Positions 1-7,802 of a DNA stretch of 50,096 bases are shown in pieces. The stretch's first letter is position 1. The number at the start of each line of letters is the position of its first letter. The stretch comes from an uncultured Chloroflexota bacterium. Its GTDB lineage: Bacteria > Chloroflexota > Anaerolineae > Aggregatilineales > Phototrophicaceae. The notes beneath the pieces were generated by a model. The model ran no database searches, had not been told where the DNA came from, and saw nothing but the letters and a program-made list of their open reading frames with translations. The stretch spans positions 1 through 50,096 of the forward strand of contig CAIRDJ010000241.1 of assembly GCA_903877335.1 (NCBI GenBank), given 5' to 3'. The position numbers and the translations under genes are program-made.

Positions 1-112
1 ACACCAAAAGATTTACCCGTTCGTATTTAAGTGCAAATTCCAGGTGATTGTATAATGCTTCAATTTTGGAGATGCTGGCATTGTCTTGATGCAAATACGC
101 AGCAGAAAATTA
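1..112. other. AT-rich stretch abutting the asnB break; possible edge of an inserted element
   Basis: This stretch is visibly richer in A and T than the DNA that follows, and the change falls where the asnB protein stops looking like asparagine synthetase. On the minus strand another frame is open from a TAA near 112 to the window edge. It would encode about 35 residues (…YLHQDNASISKIEALY…NLLV), which I do not recognise. The simplest reading is the end of foreign DNA inserted into asnB, lying mostly outside the window. A contig-end assembly join is the alternative. Confidence 0.4.
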
Positions 113-480
113 GCCACGCCGAACATCCCCTCTAGGCGGGCGATGCACCCCACCCCCCACTGCTCATAGCCGTGCACAATGACTTCTGTATCAGTTTGGG
201 TGTAAAAGTGATGCCCTTCGCGTTCCAACTCCGCCCGCAACACACGATGGTTATAGATTTCCCCATTGAAGGCAACCACTGTTTGACGATCTTCGCTGAA
301 CACGGGTTGCACCCCTGCCGACAGATCAATGATTGCCAACCGCCCCGCCCCCAAAGCGACGCGCCCATCCTGCCAGATCCCATAACCGTCCGGTCCACGA
401 TGAGCGGTGCGCTGTGCCATGCGTTCTACCAAAGTGGGATTGGCACCGCGTTCATTCACTTGACCAAAAATGCCACACAC
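13..480 (-). pseudogene. asnB: Asparagine synthetase B, glutaminase domain only (truncated)
   Basis: The first ~120 residues are the N-terminal nucleophile glutaminase domain of glutamine-hydrolysing asparagine synthetase, which releases ammonia for the conversion of aspartate to asparagine. The start is GTG with AAAGGA eight bases upstream, giving Cys2, the catalytic nucleophile (MCGIFG). RGPDG, the FNGEIYNH motif and the TDTEV motif follow in normal order. After LEGMFGVA the protein ends in about 30 unrelated residues (NFLLRICIK…) and a stop. The family is usually around 600 residues, so the whole synthetase domain is missing. The break coincides with a drop in GC. The remnant cannot make asparagine, although the glutaminase half could still fold. 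Confidence 0.8.
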
Positions 481-598
481 ATTGATTGTCCTTTGTCTGA
501 AAAACGATAGTATAGCCTATGCCATCAAAGGGCATTTCAAAATGGGGCAAATCTGTTAAAAATACAGCGTAGCACAATGTTTTTCGTGAAGGTTTGGA

Positions 599-1309
599 AT
601 GGCTTCAACAACACGTATTCTCATCATTGTTCCGGCCCTGAACGAAAGCGGGAGCATCCAGCGCGTGATCGCTGACATTCGCCAATATGTTCCTACCGCC
701 GATGTCGTGGTCATCAATGACGGCTCAACCGACAATACCTCGGAATTAGCACGCCAAGCGGGGGCGGTGGTGTTGGACATGCCCTATAACGTGGGTATCG
801 GGGCGGCGGTGCAAACAGGGTTTCTCTACGCGGCACAGCATGATTATGATATTGCCGTTCAAACCGACGGGGATGGGCAACATCCCCCGTCCGAATTGCC
901 TCCCTTGATTGCGCAGTTGTTGCGCGGGAACGCGGATGTGGTGATCGGTTCCCGTTTTCTGGAAGATCGGGGCTATCAGCAAACTCTGTCGCGTCGCGTG
1001 GGGGGGTGGATTTTGGCGCGGATTCTGTCTGCCAGCACGCGCTCACGCATCACCGACCCGACCTCGGGCTTTCGTGCTTCCTCAAAGCGAGCCATTGCCC
1101 TGTGTAGCAAGCTCTATCCGCACGACTATCCTGAACCAGAGGCGATCATTATCTTGCACCGCGCCGGCTTGACCATCCAAGAGATACCCGTCACCATGAA
1201 ACAGCGCGATAGCGGGCGTTCCTCGATTACGTTCTTCCGCAGTGGTTATTACATGGTCAAGGTCATCCTCGCCATTCTCATTAACCTGCTACGAAGCCAG
1301 CGCGTATAG
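599..1309 (+). CDS. Family 2 glycosyltransferase, dolichol-phosphate mannosyltransferase-like
   Basis: A 236-residue GT-A enzyme of the DPM1/DPG-synthase type, which moves a sugar from a nucleotide donor to a polyprenyl phosphate at the cytoplasmic membrane. Seen in the sequence: the VPALNESG start motif, VINDGSTDNT for nucleotide binding, the DxD-like QTDGDGQHPP, the SRF motif, DPTSGFR in the acceptor loop, and a hydrophobic C-terminal segment (about residues 213-232) that may anchor it. The length is normal for single-domain members. It is monocistronic, with the convergent LSDAT gene about 110 bases downstream. The sugar and lipid carrier cannot be read from the sequence. Confidence 0.85.
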   Translation: MASTTRILIIVPALNESGSIQRVIADIRQYVPTADVVVINDGSTDNTSELARQAGAVVLDMPYNVGIGAAVQTGFLYAAQHDYDIAVQTDGDGQHPPSELPPLIAQLLRGNADVVIGSRFLEDRGYQQTLSRRVGGWILARILSASTRSRITDPTSGFRASSKRAIALCSKLYPHDYPEPEAIIILHRAGLTIQEIPVTMKQRDSGRSSITFFRSGYYMVKVILAILINLLRSQRV

Positions 1310-1422
1310 GTGGGGGGCGAACCATCGGCGTAGCCTGTGCTCATCACCTGTTGTGTGGAGATTGGGCGGCAAATCTGGATGCGGTTCTCAAGCACGGGGC
1401 GCACCTGTCAAACTGATCGGGT

Positions 1423-2220
1423 TCACGTCACCCCAAAAGCGTGGCGCAACGCCTTGTGCATTCCGCTTGGGCCTTCAGATGTTCCAACCACGAGAATGTT
1501 GCCCCGCCGAACTGCTTCCCAAAGCAGGCTTTGATCGGATTTGCCGGTGCGGGTGGCACGCGCCAACTCGTCGGCGAAGCGTCCACTCCCTTCTAGGGCG
1601 ATCAGCGGGAGATTGAGTTCTTTGGTGGTTGCCATATACACTTCGTTGCGCGTGATTTGCCCCCCATTGATGACAATGCCCAGCGTGTGAGCCACGCGCG
1701 TGTGCTGGTGTTTTGCGCACGCGATCGCGTTGGCGAGGGTGATTATCAAGCGGGATTCCGCCCCAAATTCGTTGCCGACCACGAAGATGAAATGGGAATG
1801 ACCCGGGCACAGGGGAAACTCGCCGGGGTGGTCGTGCCCCTCATACTTCACCAGACCATGTGGCGCAATGCCAATCAATGGAAAAGTGTAGTTGCCCTTC
1901 CTACGCGCCGACGCCATCATTTCAATCACCCCCGATCGTGTCGCCCCGTCGATGACGGTGATGTGATGCTCGTGCGCAAAGGGGGCGATCCCTTCCTCAA
2001 AGATCAAGCGTGTTCGTTGTTGATCCTCCTCAGACATGTTGGATGCCCCGCCTGTGATGAAAATGGCGTTGCTCGGTCTACTGATAAAACGGTATGTATC
2101 CAGCACGTCATGGGGGTCAACATCGCTGGCAACCACCATTGCAGGCACAGAGACGCCATCTTCCAAGCGAATGCTGAAGGATGGTTCGCGGTTTGAAAAT
2201 ACCCTGCGCAAGATATTCAA
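1423..2220 (-). CDS. LSDAT/SLOG-domain protein (prokaryotic TRPM-like nucleotide-sensing domain)
   Basis: 265 residues that read as one SLOG-superfamily domain of the LSDAT (prokaryotic TRPM N-terminal-like) type. Visible features: the ITGGASNMS glycine-rich loop, DGATRSGVIEMM, the PLIGIAP strand and loop, GHSHFIFVVGNEFGAES, the VINGGQ motif, and a late EGSGRFADELA…R stretch. Known members have a Rossmann-like fold proposed to bind nucleotide derivatives such as ADP-ribose species; in animals the domain forms the N-terminal part of TRPM channels. This gene stands alone, with no membrane segment and no obvious effector gene beside it (mutY diverges upstream, a glycosyltransferase converges). 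The ligand and role are unknown. Confidence 0.75.
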   Translation of the reverse strand: MNILRRVFSNREPSFSIRLEDGVSVPAMVVASDVDPHDVLDTYRFISRPSNAIFITGGASNMSEEDQQRTRLIFEEGIAPFAHEHHITVIDGATRSGVIEMMASARRKGNYTFPLIGIAPHGLVKYEGHDHPGEFPLCPGHSHFIFVVGNEFGAESRLIITLANAIACAKHQHTRVAHTLGIVINGGQITRNEVYMATTKELNLPLIALEGSGRFADELARATRTGKSDQSLLWEAVRRGNILVVGTSEGPSGMHKALRHAFGVT

Positions 2221-2310
2221 TCAGCACCCACTATCTTTTGGTTTGTCCCAAACATCTTGTAAACTTGACATCATTCACGCCCATGAAACCTAATCCTATG
2301 GAGAAGTGCC

Positions 2311-3399
2311 ATGTCATCACAAATCATTGCTACCCATCTGTTAGATTGGTTTCGCCCTCAAATGCGAGACTTACCCTGGCGACATATCCAGAATCCTTAC
2401 ACGGTCTGGCTTTCCGAAATTATGTTACAACAAACACAAATCGAAACTGTCCTCCCATATTATAATCAGTTTATTACAAAATACCCTACTGTAGATCTGC
2501 TGGCACAAGCAACACTGGATGAGGTCCTCAAATTGTGGGAAGGCTTAGGGTATTACGGTCGCGCGCGCAACCTGCACAAGACCGCACAGATCGTCTCCAC
2601 CACTTACGGGGGAATCTTTCCCACCACGCCCGAACAACTCATGACCTTGCCCGGCATTGGGCGCTACACCGCCAGCGCGATCGCCAGCATAGCCTTTGGC
2701 TTTCCTAGCGCGGTGCTAGACGGCAACGTGATGCGTGTCTTGGCGCGGTTGGATGATCTGGCGGAGGACATTGCTGTTAAAGCCACCCAAGCGCAGTTGT
2801 GGGAACGGGCACAGGCTTTGCTCCCAGAAGATGCGGCAGGGGACTATAACCAAGCCATCATGGAGCTGGGGCAAAAGGTGTGTCGCCCAATCGCCCCGCG
2901 CTGCACAGACTGTCCCCTTCAAGCGCACTGCCTCGCCTTTGCACGCAACACCCAAGCCATCCGCCCCGTCAAAACCAAGAAGCCCGCCACCCCTCATTAC
3001 CACGTAGCCGCCGCCATGGTTTGGGATGATGCTGGGCGCGTGTTGATTGCCCAACGCCCGCTAGACGGCTTGTTGGGGGGGCTATGGGAATTTCCAGGGG
3101 GGAAGCAAGAAGCTGGCGAGAGCCTGAGCGAGTGTTTACAGCGTGAATTGCTTGAGGAGTTGGCAATTGAGGTGGACGTGCTGGAGTTGTTCACGGTGGT
3201 TAAACACGCTTTCACCCACTTCAAGATCACGCTACATGCCTTCACCTGCCGCTTTCGCCCCGGCGTACACCCTCCCCAAAAACTCGGCGTGCAGGATTAC
3301 GCATGGGTTCAGGTGGAGGAATTGGCGCGTTATAGTTTTGGCAAGGCGGATCGCGTGGTGATTGAGGAATTGCACAACCGACGTGGGATGCTGTTGTGA
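2311..3399 (+). CDS. mutY: A/G-specific adenine glycosylase MutY with C-terminal NUDIX domain
   Basis: A 362-residue base-excision repair enzyme that removes adenine mispaired with 8-oxoguanine. Catalytic Glu36 lies in SEIMLQQTQIE. The helix-hairpin-helix is LPGIGRYTASAI (about 113-125), and Asp137 lies in VLDGNVMRV. The [4Fe-4S] cluster cysteines are at 191, 198, 201 and 207. From about residue 228 a MutT-like domain follows, with a NUDIX box beginning GGKQEAGESL and carrying RELLEEL. In MutY this domain recognises 8-oxoG; whether it hydrolyses anything here is open, although the box looks intact. An in-frame ATG at the observed start follows GGAGAAGTGCC, a reasonable ribosome site. Confidence 0.95.
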   Translation: MSSQIIATHLLDWFRPQMRDLPWRHIQNPYTVWLSEIMLQQTQIETVLPYYNQFITKYPTVDLLAQATLDEVLKLWEGLGYYGRARNLHKTAQIVSTTYGGIFPTTPEQLMTLPGIGRYTASAIASIAFGFPSAVLDGNVMRVLARLDDLAEDIAVKATQAQLWERAQALLPEDAAGDYNQAIMELGQKVCRPIAPRCTDCPLQAHCLAFARNTQAIRPVKTKKPATPHYHVAAAMVWDDAGRVLIAQRPLDGLLGGLWEFPGGKQEAGESLSECLQRELLEELAIEVDVLELFTVVKHAFTHFKITLHAFTCRFRPGVHPPQKLGVQDYAWVQVEELARYSFGKADRVVIEELHNRRGMLL

Positions 3400-3407
3400 A
3401 AAACAAC

Positions 3408-3431
3408 GTGCCTTCTCAACGGAGAAGGCAC
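3408..3431. terminator. Bidirectional hairpin terminator between mutY and the DUF4013 gene
   Basis: A perfect 10-bp stem (GTGCCTTCTC / GAGAAGGCAC) with a 4-base loop lies between two convergent genes. Read on the minus strand the stem is followed by GTTGTTTTTC, a good T tract, so it should end the DUF4013 transcript. On the plus strand the T tract is weak. Confidence 0.8.
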
Positions 3432-3445
3432 ACCCATTCTACTGC

Positions 3446-4117
3446 TTACATCTCAAAGATGTCAGAAGAGCTACCTTCGTTCTTGGGCTTGGAGCTACCG
3501 ATATGCTTTGGTTTTTCGCGCGTGGAAGCACCATAACCATATTGCCCCAGCAGGTGAGTCTCTAGCGGAACTTGCAGGGTGATTTGCAAGATGCCACCGA
3601 TGAACGTGCTAGAGAGGAGCGTCAAAATCACTGTCAACACGAACACCCAGACCCCATAGCTGAGTGATGCGCTCATGTTTTGGCGAAAGCTCTTCCAAAG
3701 TTCCCCAAAGCGGAAAAATCCATCTAAGCTGTTGGTTTCGATGTAGCGCAATAACCCCTCGTTGGTCATGAAGTATGCCACCGCCATACCCACCAAGCCT
3801 AAGGGCGGGATGATGAAGGTGAACAGCGCGATGAACCAAATCGGCAATTGCGCCAAGCCCACACGGAAACCCTCCCCGGCCATCTCCCCCATGCGATCCC
3901 AATTGGGGAGGGGGTGTTCCACCCCATCGCGCATGTTGCGCAACATGCGGATTTGGTAGCCTTCTAACAAACACACCCAGAAAATGATGGGGAAGATCAA
4001 CCAACCGAATAGGACGCACCCCATTGCAATGAGGAGCCCCACACCGAGCTTGCGAAACCACTGTGGATCATCAAAGATGAAGCTCAATGTTTTAGAGAAT
4101 TGAATGGTAGAAGCCAT
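3446..4117 (-). CDS. DUF4013 integral membrane protein
   Basis: A 223-residue polytopic membrane protein matching the DUF4013 pattern. An N-terminal FSKTLSFIFDDPQWFRKLGVG leads into several hydrophobic helices, with the family's LEGYQIRMLRNM and DGVEHPLPNWD motifs between the first two. The C-terminal ~25 residues are polar and lysine/serine rich. Start: an upstream in-frame start would add 11 residues, but the ATG at 4117 has AAAGGAA about ten bases upstream and gives MASTIQFSK. Function unknown for the family. The gene is monocistronic, divergent from the Bax-inhibitor gene, and ends at a strong hairpin. Confidence 0.8.
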   Translation of the reverse strand: MASTIQFSKTLSFIFDDPQWFRKLGVGLLIAMGCVLFGWLIFPIIFWVCLLEGYQIRMLRNMRDGVEHPLPNWDRMGEMAGEGFRVGLAQLPIWFIALFTFIIPPLGLVGMAVAYFMTNEGLLRYIETNSLDGFFRFGELWKSFRQNMSASLSYGVWVFVLTVILTLLSSTFIGGILQITLQVPLETHLLGQYGYGASTREKPKHIGSSKPKNEGSSSDIFEM

Positions 4118-4241
4118 CGCTATGTTATTCCTTTCATTAAAGTATCTCAACTATCGTTATCACTTTATACGCATCAAGGTCAGCGAGGTTGCACCCCACC
4201 CCACTTCCTATGTTGTATTTGTTCTCATTTAATGCTTTGTT

Positions 4242-4270
4242 TTCATTTCTCTTACATTTCGGTTATATTA
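4242..4270 (+). promoter_or_regulatory. Possible promoter for the Bax-inhibitor-1 gene
   Basis: TTCATT and TATATT are spaced 17 bases apart in the AT-rich intergenic region, 38 bases before the gene start. The -10 match is good and the -35 match is weak. Confidence 0.4.
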
Positions 4271-4307
4271 TAAGACGAGTATCAACTTAATGGAGGAGTT
4301 TCTGAAA

Positions 4308-5006
4308 ATGTTCAATGAAAACCGCACCGCGTACTATTCCAGTGCGATTGATCTACAACCCATCATGCGCCAAGTGTATATGTGGATGGGCTTGGGGTTA
4401 TTCCTTTCCGCCGTAACCGCCTTCTTGACCGTGAGTACCTCTTTGGTCAGGTTAGCGATCAACCCCGCTGTGCTCATCGTTGCCATCATTGCGGAGTTCG
4501 CCCTGGTGATGGGCATCAGCTTTGGGATGCGTCGCATGTCTGCGAACATGGCAATGGGTTTGTTCATGGTCTACGCCGTCTTGAACGGGTTCACCCTGTC
4601 GGTCGTGCTTTTGGCATTCAGTGGGGGCACGGTTGCGATCGCCTTCCTGTCTACCGCCGGCATGTTCGGGGCAATGTCCATCTTCGCCTTGACGGGCAAG
4701 GTTGACTTAACCCGCATGGGGTCTTTCTTGGGGATGGCCTTGATCGGCTTGCTGATTGCCATGTTCCTCAACATCTTCTTCCGCAGTAGCGCGTTCGACT
4801 TCTTGATTAGCATCGCGGGCATTGTGTTGTTCACCGGCTTGACCGCCTATGACACCCAACGCATTGCGCAAATGGCAAGCGAAATGCGCGTACAACAAGG
4901 GGACGATGCCATCAAGTTCAGCATCTTTGGTGCGCTCCAGTTGTATCTGGACTTCATCAATTTGTTCTTGTTCATCCTGCGCTTGCTGGGCGGCAGACGC
5001 GACTAA
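4308..5006 (+). CDS. Bax inhibitor-1/YccA family membrane protein
   Basis: A 232-residue protein with seven hydrophobic segments and the BI-1 family hallmarks: an N-terminal polar tail with a YMWM first helix, LNGFTLS in the middle, the FALTGK loop, and near the C-terminus LTAYDTQRI, followed by GALQLYLDFINLFLFILRLLG. Bacterial members (YccA, YetJ) are implicated in membrane-protease control or pH-dependent calcium leak; which applies here cannot be read. Start: GGAGGAG at 4292-4298 is spaced nine bases from the ATG at 4308. An ATG at 4290 overlaps that ribosome site and is unlikely to be used. Confidence 0.9.
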   Translation: MFNENRTAYYSSAIDLQPIMRQVYMWMGLGLFLSAVTAFLTVSTSLVRLAINPAVLIVAIIAEFALVMGISFGMRRMSANMAMGLFMVYAVLNGFTLSVVLLAFSGGTVAIAFLSTAGMFGAMSIFALTGKVDLTRMGSFLGMALIGLLIAMFLNIFFRSSAFDFLISIAGIVLFTGLTAYDTQRIAQMASEMRVQQGDDAIKFSIFGALQLYLDFINLFLFILRLLGGRRD

Positions 5007-5011
5007 CCTTG

Positions 5012-5035
5012 AGGGGCGCAACGCGCCCCTTTCTT
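5012..5035 (+). terminator. Rho-independent terminator after the Bax-inhibitor gene
   Basis: An 8-bp GC-rich stem (AGGGGCGC / GCGCCCCT) with a 3-base loop, followed by TTCTT, just behind the stop codon. It separates the gene from lspA, which may therefore have its own promoter or depend on read-through. Confidence 0.75.
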
Positions 5036-5064
5036 CTGCACGTGCCACCTTGAAAGTAGGTCTT

Positions 5065-5580
5065 ATGCATCGGGTAAAAAGCGGGTTCTTGTTAATCACG
5101 GTGGGGGCATTGGTCTTCCTCGTTGACCGCCTCAGCAAGTTGTGGGTGGTCAACCATCTGGATATGTACGAAAGCGTGATTCCCATCCCTGCGCTCTTCC
5201 CGTACTTTCAAATCACCCGCAGTTTTAACACGGGGGCAGCGTTCGGCATTGGGGCGGGAACGCCCTTCGCCAGCGTGGTGTTCTTTGTGGTCTCGGTGGG
5301 AATCATCTTGTTTTTGCTGGCAAGCTACCCACGCCTAGAAAGCGTGAGCGCACGGGTGGCAACGGCTATGATTGTGGGCGGTGCCAGCGGTAACGTGGTG
5401 GACCGCTTGGTATATGGGCATGTGGTGGATTGGGTACACCTCTCCATCCCGTCGGTGATTGCCAACGTGTCCAACCTTGCCGACCATGCGATTGTGCTGG
5501 GGGTGTGCGTGTTGCTGGTTTTGAATTGGCGACAACCCCAACCCGCGCCTCAAGACCCACCCCCCACTCCAACAACTTAA
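5065..5580 (+). CDS. lspA: Lipoprotein signal peptidase (signal peptidase II)
   Basis: A 171-residue inner-membrane aspartyl protease that cleaves the signal peptide of diacylglyceryl-modified prolipoproteins. Four hydrophobic segments are visible. The family motifs are FLVDRLSKLWV in helix 1, FNTGAAFG, GGASGNVVDRLVYGHVVDWV with the first catalytic Asp, and NLADHAI with the second. The start chosen is the ATG at 5065 (MHRVKSG), because the open frame upstream runs back through the Bax-inhibitor gene. The C-terminus ends in a proline- and threonine-rich tail. It stands directly after a terminator hairpin. Confidence 0.93.
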   Translation: MHRVKSGFLLITVGALVFLVDRLSKLWVVNHLDMYESVIPIPALFPYFQITRSFNTGAAFGIGAGTPFASVVFFVVSVGIILFLLASYPRLESVSARVATAMIVGGASGNVVDRLVYGHVVDWVHLSIPSVIANVSNLADHAIVLGVCVLLVLNWRQPQPAPQDPPPTPTT

Positions 5581-5586
5581 CCGCCG

Positions 5587-6285
5587 TCATGCCCCGTCTA
5601 GTGCCATGTCAACCGCTGCCAAAGCGTGTAAGCGTGTGGTATCAAAGACGGGCACCGGGCTATGCTCTTGCTGAATGAGGAGCATGATCTCGGTACATCC
5701 CAGAATAATCCCCTGTGCCCCCTCCGCCACCAACTGTTCAATCACACGCCTAAATGCCAAGCGCGAAGCCTCTCGGATCGTCCCCATGACCAATTCCGCA
5801 TAGATGCAATCATGCACGAGGCTCCGCCCCGCCTCATCAGGAATCCGTACCGACAGCTCAAAGTGGTCACGCAGTCGTCCGGCATAAAACTCGCCTTCCA
5901 TGGTGTAGCGCGTGCCCAATAACCCCACCCTGTTGATGCCTGCCGAACGAATGGCGTGGGCGGTTGGGTCTACAATGTGGACGAAGGGGATGCTCACCCC
6001 GTTGAGCATGGGTTCAACCAGTTTGTGCATGGTGTTGGTGGCAAGGATGAAACATTCCGCCCCCCCACGCTCCAAGCGTAACGCGCCCTGATTGAGCAAC
6101 TGCGCGGCTTCTTCCCACCTACCTTGATGTTGCAATTGCTCCACTTCATGGAAGTCTAGCGAATACAACAACACGTCCGCAGAATGGAATCCGCCCAGTT
6201 GGTCACGCACAGCTTGGTTGATGATGCGATAGTATTCAGCGGAGGATTCCCAGCTCATCCCGCCCAAGATGCCGATGGTTTTCAT
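5587..6285 (-). CDS. Aspartate/glutamate racemase family protein
   Basis: A 232-residue cofactor-independent racemase of the Asp/Glu/hydantoin family, which interconverts L- and D-amino acids with two cysteines. Seen: MKTIGILGGMSWESSAEYY, the first-cysteine region GGAECFILATNTMHK, the VGLLGTRYTM motif, and the second-cysteine motif IILGCTEI. This is the YgeA/aspartate racemase branch, judging by the GGMSWESS start. The start is the ATG at 6285, which overlaps the stop of the upstream MFS gene as ATGA, so translation is probably coupled. The open frame extending further upstream is only a shadow of that transporter. Confidence 0.88.
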   Translation of the reverse strand: MKTIGILGGMSWESSAEYYRIINQAVRDQLGGFHSADVLLYSLDFHEVEQLQHQGRWEEAAQLLNQGALRLERGGAECFILATNTMHKLVEPMLNGVSIPFVHIVDPTAHAIRSAGINRVGLLGTRYTMEGEFYAGRLRDHFELSVRIPDEAGRSLVHDCIYAELVMGTIREASRLAFRRVIEQLVAEGAQGIILGCTEIMLLIQQEHSPVPVFDTTRLHALAAVDMALDGA

Positions 6286-7469
6286 GATGCGGTTATCTGC
6301 TCCGCTTTGGTGCCGATTTGTGCGACATACTGCGCCAAGCCACAAGCAATCACAATGCTGACGAGCAGAACAGGGACAATCCCAAAGGCGTTCCAAATTC
6401 CCACTTGGTCGGCAAGCCCACCGAGTAGCTGGGGGAAAACCACAATGGAAAAGCCAATGCCAAAGACCACGCGCGAACTGGCTTTGTCCGCTTGGTTTCC
6501 ACTCACTTTGATGGCGATTGACAAGGTGAGGGGATACAAGTTGGCAGAGCCGATGCCGGCAATGAACAAGCCTGCCACCCGTGCCAGCGGATAGGGCATC
6601 AACCAGAACACCCCAAAGCCCACCGCAAAGGTGAAGATTGCCACCCACAAAAACACGCCCGCCCCGTAGAGTTGTACCAAGCGACTGCCCACGATCCGCC
6701 CGATAATCATCGCCAGAAAGAAGAGCGACACCAACGAACTGGCTTGGGTGGCGGGGAATTTGGCAACATTCTCTAAGAAGTCCGCGCCCCAATAGATCAG
6801 CGACCATTCCAGCGCGATGGAAAACACCACCACCACCCAATAGAGCCAGAATAGACCCGGTAACGGTTGAGCAGTGTGCGTGCGTTCCGTCGGTTGGGAG
6901 GGGGTTGGGAAGGGAAGTTGACGAAAGACGATGAATACTCCCACGCCAAACAGCACCATCACCCACCAGGCAAACCGCCACCCCAAACCTGGGGTCAGTT
7001 CACCGAAGGCGACTATCTGGGGACCCACCGCGGCAAAGATCACCGCGATCACGTTGCTTTCCGTCAAGCCAATGGTGCCGTTTTCGCCGTGATAGTCGGC
7101 GATGGAACTTTGCAATGTGGTGAGCATGACCGTGCCCACAAAGCCCATCACAAACATGCCCGCCATGCTGACGAAAGGATGCCAAGTCAAGATGACTAGC
7201 CCTGCCCCAATCCCCATCCCGAATAAGCCACCCCAAAAACTGCGGTAGCGTCCAAAACGGGCGATCACACGCTCGCCTATCAAGCCGATCAGCAACATGC
7301 CCAAGGCGAAGGCGGTCAAGTGTAGCCCCGTGACGGTGTAATTCATGTTGAGTTCATCCCGTAGGAAAGGCACGGTAGGACCAGGCACGGTTTGCAAGTA
7401 GGCGAAGTAGCCTAAGCACAGGTACATCAACCATGTGAAACGATCACGCACATAATGGGGACGGTTCAT
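6282..7469 (-). CDS. Major facilitator superfamily transporter
   Basis: A 395-residue protein with about twelve hydrophobic segments in two halves separated by a polar loop near residues 195-210 (PTPSQPTERTH). The half-1 cytoplasmic motif is degenerate (IGERVIARFGRYR). No single substrate motif is recognisable. It is the first gene of a two-gene operon with the Asp/Glu racemase, linked by a 4-base ATGA overlap, so an amino-acid-related substrate is a reasonable guess but only inference. Confidence 0.85.
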   Translation of the reverse strand: MNRPHYVRDRFTWLMYLCLGYFAYLQTVPGPTVPFLRDELNMNYTVTGLHLTAFALGMLLIGLIGERVIARFGRYRSFWGGLFGMGIGAGLVILTWHPFVSMAGMFVMGFVGTVMLTTLQSSIADYHGENGTIGLTESNVIAVIFAAVGPQIVAFGELTPGLGWRFAWWVMVLFGVGVFIVFRQLPFPTPSQPTERTHTAQPLPGLFWLYWVVVVFSIALEWSLIYWGADFLENVAKFPATQASSLVSLFFLAMIIGRIVGSRLVQLYGAGVFLWVAIFTFAVGFGVFWLMPYPLARVAGLFIAGIGSANLYPLTLSIAIKVSGNQADKASSRVVFGIGFSIVVFPQLLGGLADQVGIWNAFGIVPVLLVSIVIACGLAQYVAQIGTKAEQITAS

Positions 7470-7802
7470 TTTGTTTACGATTCACTTTCTGTTGGTGGGT
7501 CAAATCGTGTCCCATGATAGCACGCATTCTGGGGTTGTGTATGCTATGGTGAGGCGTATCTTTCGCCTGGATCCACCAAGAAACGGCGCACGGGACAACA
7601 CACCCCTGCACGCGCACCCACAATGGGCAAGAAATTGCTCCACAGGGAGTCGGCGTGCCCAGACGAGCGTGAAATACATGCTATCCTTCGCGTTTTTCAA
7701 TTGGGGTTGACGATCATGCGCGCTGGCACTCCCTTCCTGTCCGTGTGGTATGCTTGCCCGCATTGGTTGCTTCATCCTCGGTTGTGTCAAGAAAGGTTGC
7801 CC
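7470..7802. promoter_or_regulatory. Divergent intergenic region with a probable purB promoter
   Basis: This 333-base gap between divergently transcribed genes holds no convincing gene: the short open frames have no ribosome site or protein-like composition. An extended -10 element (TG-G-TATGCT, 7746-7754) would start a transcript about 40 bases before purB. I see no clear promoter for the opposite (MFS) operon and no riboswitch-like fold. Confidence 0.4.

Noticed and set aside
4290-4307. An upstream ATG for the Bax-inhibitor-1 gene
   Set aside because: It overlaps the strong GGAGGAG ribosome site that serves the ATG at 4308.
6286-6981. A 464-residue open frame that appears to fuse extra N-terminal sequence to the Asp/Glu racemase
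   Set aside because: The extra part is the MFS transporter gene read in another frame; the racemase begins at the ATGA overlap at 6285.
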